Of a DNA stretch of 64,000 nt, positions 55,926-64,000 are shown in pieces. The DNA lies in assembly GCA_024336345.1 (NCBI GenBank), contig JANFOG010000016.1, positions 372,001 through 436,000 on the forward strand. Direction: 5' to 3'. Under the pieces are notes generated by a model. That model was not told the origin of the DNA. It saw nothing but the letters and a program-made list of their open reading frames with translations, and did no database searches. This stretch comes from Mariannaea sp. PMI_226. Its lineage: Eukaryota; Ascomycota; Sordariomycetes; Hypocreales; Nectriaceae. The first letter of the stretch is position 1. Every line of letters starts with the position of its first letter. Made by a program: the position numbers and the translations under genes.

Positions 55926-58900
55926 CCATAGTAGACGACAAAGGCGGTTGCATGCACCCACACACATGAAGACACGATCTACAGTTTATATTTGCTTTTT
56001 GCTCTTTCATCCCCGTCCATGTCACCACGATGCTACCACATAGAACGCATGCGCTACTCGCAATATCGGCGCCTCCAACCACAATGGGCTCTCTGGCTAA
56101 TGACCTCTTTCAATTTTGGCTCTGTTAAAAGCCTTTTTCACGTCGTTCACCTTTCCCGTAGCCCCCACCATGACTCGTTCGGTTCTTCTTTTATTTTTGT
56201 ACGGACTAAGGGCCAACCGCCAAAAGCTAGCATGAGCATGGGTTTCGGACAGAAAACCATTGGCCCGCCACCAGATCGACCATAGTAACCATGTCACGCC
56301 CCCAAATCCCGCTAAGCAGACTAGCCAGGGGATGGGTATCATGACATCGAAGATACCCTGATGAGATGACAAAGGGCGGTGGGTTTCTCCAGCCTCGTGG
56401 CTGTTGACGAAGAATCAAGTCGGTCAATGCCCAATGGCAACAATATCCCAGAAACTCCAAATCAAACCAAGCCTGCCTTGGTTTCTTAGGCCTTTTCTTG
56501 GCCTCGACTCCCATCCGACTCCCGCCTCATCCCGCAGAGTACAACTCCACTTCCCCCTCAAGGCCGGCGTTGAGCTATGTCTGCACCTGATGGCAAACTG
56601 GCTTCTCAATTGTCTCAACGCACCACCCCTTGTCTCAACAGCAAGTGACTAAGATGGGAATCACAGCTTTCTCAAAGGTTTGTGAATGGTGTGACGAACA
56701 CCTCCCCCCCTTCCCCTCCTTCTCTAAGAATACGCCTGCCCCTGTTGCAACCTCTACATAGTACGCATTCGGCCTTGTCGATGCCCATTCCTCATCCAGC
56801 CCGAGTTCAAATGCCATCAAGATCTACTTCCTGGTTAAGCGCCATGTTGTACAACCGCTCGGCTACGCCATATTTGCCTAGGTGGTCCACTCAAGCCGCG
56901 CTTATGGACTGAGGGCATCCCACCCCCGCGGTAACTTGTTTCTAAAGGGTCACCCCAAACTTCAAGGTAGCATGGTTATGAGCTTTGTCATCCTTTCCGG
57001 CCACATTTTACATTTCAGAATATGCAGGCTCCAGAGAAAGGTATATCTGTGTTTCAGAACCAAAATGCCTTACTTGACTCTCCCCAGAGACACTGCTATA
57101 TCTGTGTGTAATAACTCCAAACGCTCACTGACTACCCACGTCGATTCAGCGTTTCGAAGTGAAACCTGGATCAGCTCTGGGGTACAGATTTAAGTGGACT
57201 ACTATACTCCTCTATCATGGCTGCAGGCACTATCACTAGTTATTCAAACCTTTCCAGTTTCGCTATCTTTTTAAGCAAACCTTTAGGAGATTAGGATCGC
57301 CCACATTCTCCAAGCCCTTTGTTTCGATAGCCTCTCACTGAGATGAACTATTGCAAAACTTTTATCGAGGCTTCACTTACCGCTTCCTTGTCTCAATCTT
57401 TACATGATCTCTCAGCAATTACTTTATGCTCACCCTGACCAGGCCTTGCCAGCGTTGTAAGCGCTCAGAGATACATGCCTAAAAGCCCACCATCAAACAA
57501 ACCGTCCCACCAAAACCAAACTCGTATCATTCTTATATTGTACCTATTATGTACATCCCATCCACCATGGTAAGCAGCAAGCGACTTTGCATATTTGAGA
57601 AAATGCCTCCAGCCGCAATTACAGCCCTCTGGTGTTGTTCTTCATCTACATGAAGCTTCAGATTTATCAGATGACTACCCCACACACCAAGATTGGCGGC
57701 CAAGGGACTCTTGCAATCCAGCCATGGACACAACCCAACCCTAGCGAACCCCCTCTTCGATGACCCAAACGGCGACCACGTTTACGGCAAGCTGCTGGTG
57801 TTGTTGGACGCCACCGCATCTCGTCAAGGGTGCATACAAGTGGAGACGTTCAAATCGGCAACGCCTGGCGGCGCATCCTTGGGGGTTAGCCCCCCATTGT
57901 CCTGTGACGTGCCTGGATGCCTGAAGATGCATGGTCCTTCCTGTGTGATTGATTCCACTACCGCGCTTCTTCGCCACAGCCACTGGTTTAGAAACAACAG
58001 GGCGAGCTTTCATCTATCTCATCGAAGTCGGATGGCCTGATCGGGTTTTACCGGTCTTGGGATCGTCGAGGCGTCGAATGTTGCATTAAGAACAACACAG
58101 ACATAGTAATACCACATTACATGAGTAGCCGTCCTTGTTTCCTGCCAACACACTGCGGGGATATTATTCCGTCAAGATGCGAATGCACGTCCGATTGGGC
58201 CACTGCTTCTTCTATCACTCTGCTGCGAGAATGTCGGACGTCCCCCATCAGCGGCAATGTAATCGTTTTAAACACCTGATGAACTGATACTGCAAACTTG
58301 ACCTCAAAATGGAGTAGCCACTTAAAGACCGTCTCCGCTGAGGCCTATTTTGGTGGCCAAGACCGATTTCTCCCCGGCCCTGGTATGGGGATATTTCCTT
58401 TCAATTCCTGACGAGCTGAGTTTGATGAGGCAACCAGAAGAGAAGGAATCGGGCTTTGTGACGAGTCCAGCATTAGCGGCAGTGAGAGTTCACACCCCCT
58501 TGTTGGTTTGCGCATAGAACCGCGCCAGCCTCGAGATCAGGGCCTAGATATGCCAATTGTTTATGGGAGCACAGACAACGGCAACGAGGATGGTTCGAGT
58601 TTTCCCCTCACTTTCAAATGCGGAAGTCGATGGAGGGTGGCCAGTGCTAGATTTTTCGGCTTCCTTCAGATTTGAATATCTTCGCGGCATGCCCGTGCCC
58701 ACAGTGTCTCCTATTAAAATGGAGTCTCATATTGATATCATGGCTGCCACACATGGTGGTTCATCATTCTGAGCGTGAAATGACAGGTTGGGGTTGTGTC
58801 CTTGCTGATGTGACAATGCTACGCGAACGCAGTGGGGGGGTGATTAAAAAGTGCCACTCACACCAAACCAACGTCTCTGGTCTCTAATTCTACAAGCGTA

Positions 58901-60801
58901 CTGCCTATTTTGTATTATGTTATTGTGATATCTGTAATTAGATCCTCTTGACCGGCTTGGGTGGCGGAAACTAATAATTAATCCTGCCTAGGGATGAATT
59001 AACGAGTGAAAGCCACTCACAACCATAACACAACAAGGGTGTTCAAGGCTAACTAAAGTAGAATGCATATGATCAGAGGGCTTATCGATATCACAATGCA
59101 ACTGAACTATTCCTGGGAGACTAGCGAGCATCCATTGTCAAGCCCGAGAAGGTAACTACATGACACCGACCATCTTCGTATTTGCTGCGGACAGCGAGTT
59201 TTCACTTTTGGCCTTTTAATAGAGAAGCTGACCCAGATGCACAGTAACAGCATCCGATACCCCAGTCCCGTGGCTTGTACGGCCTCTCAGCTTCTTTCTC
59301 CGCGCACTAGCATCTCTCCGACGTTGTGGTTGCCACCCATTTGCATCCCCCAGCCGTCAAGTTCTGACCTTCCCGCTATGCACACTCGAAGAACATGAAA
59401 CAAGTGCTGCACTGCCTGAGTCTTAACTTGGGGGTATTATGGCACACCAATACGTTCTCGCCGTTTTAAGCAACTCAGCGGCGGGCACATAAGAGATATC
59501 TTCTCCTTTTTCCCCCCTCCTCTTGAAGAGCCAATTGAATCGAAGTGGCTCCACGGGAACTTCATCGAATAAGAAACGAAGCACGCCCATGAGAAGCCTC
59601 ATTGGGCCGCCAGTTGTCGCAGTCGGGTTACGGAAGAAGCCTCGAAGGTTTATGCATCCGGCACGGTCTAGAAGCAAAGACTGGGCCACTGGTGAGCGGC
59701 CGAGTGGCCTTTCAACTCGGGAGGTAGAAGTCCCTTGGTCTTTGAACAAGCCACACTTCAGGCTTGTCGGGCTGCAAAGGGGCGCACCTTGGTAGCGTAT
59801 TTCAACTCTTGCTGCCTGCACCTTTTTTCTTCAATATCTTGGGTCCTTCGTTGGGAGTCGTTGGGAGCTGCTGGGTTTAGGAATTTCAAGGCTGCCAGAC
59901 GTGGAAACTTATGCATGAACGCGAGTTGGGAAGAAGCGGTTCAACCATGGTCGATCATCGGATGCATCATTACGAACGTGCCTTGTTTCGAATGGCTGAA
60001 ATTGTTTTGAATGGAAGAACTAGGAAAAAGTGGCTTGCAGATGCTTACTGGAGTTGGCTTGACTGGTCATCAGGTCGGTCGCGAAGGGACATACACTTGG
60101 ATGAGGGGCGTTGAGTATGAGACGAGATGAATCATAGCGTTCACCGTGTTGGTCAGTCGCGTTAGCCTTAGAAGCCTAACTTGCAACGACCGTTTCGCAA
60201 TGGAGTTGGAAAGATATGAACAACATGAACGAGCAAGACATGAGGAACGCGTGTCTGTTGGATCGCTCTAGGGTATCCTCACTTGTGACGAGCAAGCCAT
60301 CCCTTTGCCATGCTTGGTGTCTAACAGTAAGCTAGCCAGTCACAGGTAAGCAAATACTACAAAACAGGGCAGGTTGTAGTCTAAGATAATAAACTGTGTA
60401 TTATAATGAATTGAAAAGATGTCTCACGCCTTTGAACTAAATAGGTGTCATCAAAAAGATAATATGCGAGGCTGACCAGGAGGCTCAACAAGGACACGCC
60501 TCAATCCTGGTTGTTGGGAATACTCTATGTTATGTATGTGAAGATAAGCTTCAACTTGGTTAAAATCTACCTGCAAGACCCTTTAATCTTTCTTAATATC
60601 TCTATGGTTTTTAGGAAAAGAAATTCGACGAATATGAGGAAGTGTTTGCAAACTTTTACTCATCAAGTTGTATGTTTATCAATTCACACCAAGCCCATAA
60701 CACGACACGTCCAAACGTCTAACATTCTTGTGAATGGATCTTACATGGTCAATAGGGAGTTTGAAGAAAAAGAAAAAGAAAGAAAGAAAGACAAAAGACA
60801 T

Positions 60802-60807
60802 AAAAAA
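60802..60807 (-). terminator. Candidate Pol III terminator
   Basis: Six T on the minus strand, 32 nt after the 3' end of the tRNA-Asp gene, preceded by TTTC. Confidence 0.6.
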
Positions 60808-60839
60808 GAAATAGTTCATGTGTTGTTCACATGTGGCGT

Positions 60840-60911
60840 CTCTCCCGCCGGGAATTGAACCCGGGTCTCAAGCGTGACAAGCTTGCATACTGACCACTAT
60901 ACTACGGAAGA
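60840..60911 (-). tRNA. tRNA-Asp (GUC)
   Basis: 72 nt, no intron. The acceptor stem pairs TCTTCCG with CGGGAGA (one T-G wobble) and the discriminator is G, as in tRNA-Asp. The anticodon arm is CAAGC-TTGTCAC-GCTTG, giving anticodon GTC. The T arm is CCGGG-TTCAATT-CCCGG. The A-box TAGTATAGTGG and B-box GGTTCAATTCC are intact, so the gene should be functional. Confidence 0.93.
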
Positions 60912-61577
60912 TGAGATATGGTTGTGAGCAACCACTGTAGCGTTCGGATTTCGATGTCCGGGGGCAAAGGTAAAGTAGTATATAAGTTGTGGTAGATCGA
61001 TCAAGTTTGAGCAAAGAGAATGGCGTAGATATTTTCCCCATTGAGAAAGGAGGAAGGGTCACGTCTTGCAATTTTTGACTTGGCCCACGCTTCTACAGTC
61101 TCTTTATTCAATTATAAAAAGAAATTGCTTAGGTCAAGGGTTTTCTGAGTTTGTATTTGCTCAATAAAATAAAACTTTTACAAAGAAGGTTATCCTCCTC
61201 TCTCAATAAGATTTAAGTTTGAAGGTGATCCGTATCTCTATGGAGTACCACATCCGGACGTCGACTTGTTCTATTCACACCATAAATATCCTCTATTGAG
61301 ATAAATAGAATATTATGCAGGAAACTGGGATGAGAAAACTAGGATGAGAAGTCCAAAAGGTAAGTACTTCATCCGAGGCTTGAAGTGGCCAGGTCTTGGT
61401 TGAGTTCTGTGTGAGCCTGCCTTCTGGTCTTAGTCAACACTTTGCAATAACAGGTGCAAGCCGGATATATCAGCAAACACACTTTATGCCAGAGGAAAAT
61501 ATATGTAAATGCAATCACCACAGGCGCTATTGGGGATGATGAGAGCAGCTACACGCAAGGAAGACGCACCCCTAGGT

Positions 61578-61921
61578 ACAACGTTGCTCGGATCCTACTG
61601 GTAAGGTTTGGGTAACACTGAAGAAAGGCCCGCCTGTACAGACTCTATACTGCTTAGCCAGGGGTAATTTTACCCGCCCCATATCTGACATGATAAATAT
61701 AGAATCTAGGGTTGTATCCAGCCGCTCACTTGGCGCTCCTGCAATGCCTCGGAGCTTCTGACATTCGAGTCGAAGGTATTCTCGGCAGAGGGAATGACAT
61801 AAGCTTACAGGGATACTATGTAGAAAAAAGTTAACTGATGCTTGTGTGTGTATATGCGCTAGATCCCCTCTAGTCTTATAATATGTAGCGGGCTCTGTCT
61901 GACCCCGGGTTGTCACAACGT
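61578..61921. repeat. Segment flanked by 7-bp direct repeats (possible solo LTR or small element)
   Basis: ACAACGT occurs at 61578-61584 and again at 61915-61921. The 330 bp between begin TGCTCGG and end GGGTTGTC. Read on the minus strand, the segment starts GACAACCCGGGGTC and carries an open frame with only a GTG start. Terminal bases do not form a clean TG...CA pair, so element identity is doubtful. Confidence 0.25.
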
Positions 61922-63683
61922 GTGAGATATTGGAGTGAATTGAGGCTGATACGCAGTTGTAAATAAAAGCCTTTGTAAGAAGAGAAGCTACATAAGATAG
62001 AAACGCATGGGAGTCATTGATTAGTAAATTGGCAATTCAAGAGCCATTCGTGTGCCAGTTTGTCTCGATAAGCTGGAAAGCTCGTTATAGTACCATGTCT
62101 AACCAAGCGAATTGACCATGGAGGAGCACTATGGCAAGCGTGTCAATTCAAAAAAAAAAAATATGAAATTGAAATTATTGGCAAGTATTTCGTGTCATAT
62201 TAAGGTCTTTTTTCACCCAGTTTATCACGTCTGTCTGTGATCTATTCTCTCTATCTTGTCCTCTGAGATAAATAGCTTTTGGTAAGGTGATAGAGTGTGC
62301 GTTTGCATTTTGTGTTTGCATGTTATTACACACTCTCTCCAATACTCAAGGAATCGAGCTTGGTTCCGTTTCGAAATATCTTTTGAGAAGCATACTTTTA
62401 GTCGCCGACCTGAATGTGCTCACTGTTGCGCCCAATATCGCTATCGCTTGAGATAGTCTGGGGAGATTGAAGATGCTTGGTGCCATCATTCCCCTTGCTT
62501 CATCACGTGAATGGACGACAAGTGAGTATACCAGTACTCAGTCTCTTCTCAGAGATTAGAATCATACATTCATTCGAGAAGTTATTTTGTCAGAACAGAA
62601 ATCGCATCCTGAGATGAAGACATCCCCTTCATCTCCTTCGTCGCTCATGGAATTCGCCCATTCGCCCGAGTGTCCATCAACACCCCGCCAAGACGATCCA
62701 AGTGCCATTGACTGAGTTATGTCAAGACACCCTTTGTCAGTTGAAAACTACACGTACGTTCCAAGAGTGTTCCCTAGCTCATCAATACCGGACAGTAGGA
62801 AAACGGAATAGCCACAGCGACCGGTCGGCATGACCACGCCTGCATCGTGAGACTTCTATCAAGAACGAAATCATTATGTAGCCCAAACTGATGACAGGCC
62901 CGGGCTTCTAGGAGAGTAAGGTCTCAGTGCTTCGGACAAGAGTTTTACTACGCAGCGTGGTACCGTGAGGCCTATATTGACTCGGATATGACAACGGCCG
63001 CCATTAAACTAATAGTTCCCCTACTGGCATAGAAGTGCCCATCTTTCCATATTCAAGCGTCCCTCGCTAATTCTAGTATCAGTAAGTGATGGGGCTGCGA
63101 ATGTGACAATAGAAACATCCCTTGCTCACTGGTCCCATCTAATAAAGGTTGCCCATGGTCGAGGATGGTTACCAGGCTACGAAAACCGCTTCGACAACTG
63201 TTCTACTGCACACCGGTTCCTTCCGACACCAAGATAATTCTTCGACTCCCATCGAGACCCTCAATACACGCCCCCTTCTTAGACGGACGGACCCATGATC
63301 GCCGTCTGCGGTGTTGAGCCTCCGTGTTGGACGGGTCGGACTGTCGGACACACGGATATCCCCCAAACGGGTCAAAAACGAAATATAAACGCCGCAGATC
63401 TTTGACCAGTCGTTCCCTCGGAGTTCACAATAGGTTGCAGCCGCATCCAGGCTCGGAAAGTTTGCGAGAATCACCCTTCGGCATTTTTCGGTGTAGTCTG
63501 TTCATGAATAGCTTCTTACACATGGGTTTGAAATTGCCGAGCTAGATGTTGCACTTGCACAGGTTCGATGGAACCAGTAATTTTTTTTACTGTGGAAAAT
63601 ATGTTTCATAGATACACTCCATCTATTCATCCATCCATCCATCAATCATCTATATGAAAAGAAATAAACATAACATAGTATAT

Positions 63684-63706
63684 CCCCCCCCCCCCCCCCC
63701 CCCCCC
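63684..63706. repeat. Run of 23 C
   Basis: An uninterrupted C homopolymer, preceded by ATCCATCCATCC units at 63618-63640. Length may be affected by sequencing. Confidence 0.9.
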
Positions 63707-64000
63707 TCTCGTCCGGCTGGCTCACTTGCTCCTTGAGCATGTGCAACTGAATGAGTGTGATTGATGCTGAGCTGTACCCGAGGTCTGATTTCACAGTGCC
63801 AAAAGGAAAAAAACGTGACTCACATGACAACATTGCACATAACACAAGCTTTTCAATAAGAACAAAAATAAAAACGTTGCTCAACCAAAAAAATATATAC
63901 GGTTGCTTCAAAAAAAGAACACGAAAGATAGATAGGACGTAAAAACGTAAATTGCCAGTTCTCTCGTACCGAAACCTTCCATGTGACATCCAGTGGCTTG

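Larger units (their letters stand above)
51422..60839. other. 9.4-kb stretch without a supported protein gene
   Basis: The first 1.4 kb probably holds the WD40 gene leader and promoter (purine-rich on the plus strand, (GA)n at 52657-52677). Further right are (GAAT)n at 53086-53113, GTAC-rich DNA near 54100-54350, the TACCTACC cluster at 55660-55925 and a GAAA tract near 60770. Frames at 54456-54971, 57693-58040 and 59423-59821 show no motif; the last begins only with GTG. I cannot exclude a multi-exon gene with small exons. Confidence 0.4.
60912..64000. other. Right end, no protein gene seen
   Basis: About 3 kb, AT-rich up to about 62.4 kb, with no convincing frame. It holds a 330-bp segment between 7-bp direct repeats, an A run at 62150-62160 and a C run near the edge. 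Confidence 0.4.

Noticed and set aside
59423..59821. 132-codon frame on the minus strand
   Set aside because: It starts with GTG, has no domain and no flanking splice sites that would give it an ATG.
1..64000. CRISPR array, prophage, bacterial operon or secondary-metabolite core enzyme
   Set aside because: The DNA is eukaryotic with spliceosomal introns. No regularly spaced repeats, phage genes, or polyketide, peptide or terpene synthase was seen.

Overview
This is nuclear DNA of a filamentous ascomycete, probably a Sordariomycete. The genes carry one to three short introns (mostly 50-160 nt) with GT...AG borders and CTAAC/CTGAC-type branch sites. Eukaryotic housekeeping genes (RPL26, COX11, RPC17, PUS3, PRPP synthetase, PIG-H/GPI15) sit beside fungus-specific families: a Zn2Cys6 regulator, a NACHT STAND protein, and a PARP fused to a UBE2Q-like domain. 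The class assignment is inferred from gene style and from the TACCTACC-rich intergenic DNA; no marker in the window fixes the species. All gene models were rebuilt by eye from splice signals and reading-frame continuity.

Left part (0-9 kb), accessory in character: a PaiB-type flavin-binding protein, an Upc2-like Zn2Cys6 transcription factor whose zinc cluster is split by an intron, a small Rossmann-fold NAD(P)-binding protein, and a 923-residue NACHT protein with an N-terminal STAND-type domain and C-terminal ankyrin-like repeats. At 9.1-9.6 kb there is only a doubtful small membrane protein.

Middle part (10-51.5 kb), mostly core genes: COX11 (four exons), RPL26 (three exons), a Ser/Gln-rich protein of unknown function interrupted by one in-frame TAG and preceded by a leader with three good candidate introns, a small SET-domain protein, a type II membrane protein of unknown family, a 1,245-residue PARP/UBC fusion, a PRPP synthetase with a long insert, RPC17, an atypical Rho-like GTPase ending in a CAAX box, PUS3 with two possible starts, GPI15, and a 1,612-residue WD40/helical/polyproline protein. 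Neighbours are often convergent with short gaps (138 nt for RPC17/GTPase, 175 nt for PUS3/GPI15). Several promoters face long intergenic spaces (5.6 kb before the SET gene, 4.5 kb between PRPP synthetase and RPC17).

Right part (51.5-64 kb): no protein gene I can support. It holds one tRNA-Asp(GUC), microsatellites, TACCTACC-type repeats, a 23-base C run and a 330-bp segment flanked by a 7-bp direct repeat. The genes form no single pathway. They touch separate steps of respiration (COX11), translation and tRNA (RPL26, PUS3, RPC17, tRNA-Asp), nucleotide supply (PRPP synthetase) and GPI anchoring (GPI15). The best leads for new biology are the PARP/UBC fusion, the atypical GTPase, the two-start PUS3 gene and the TAG-interrupted gene.
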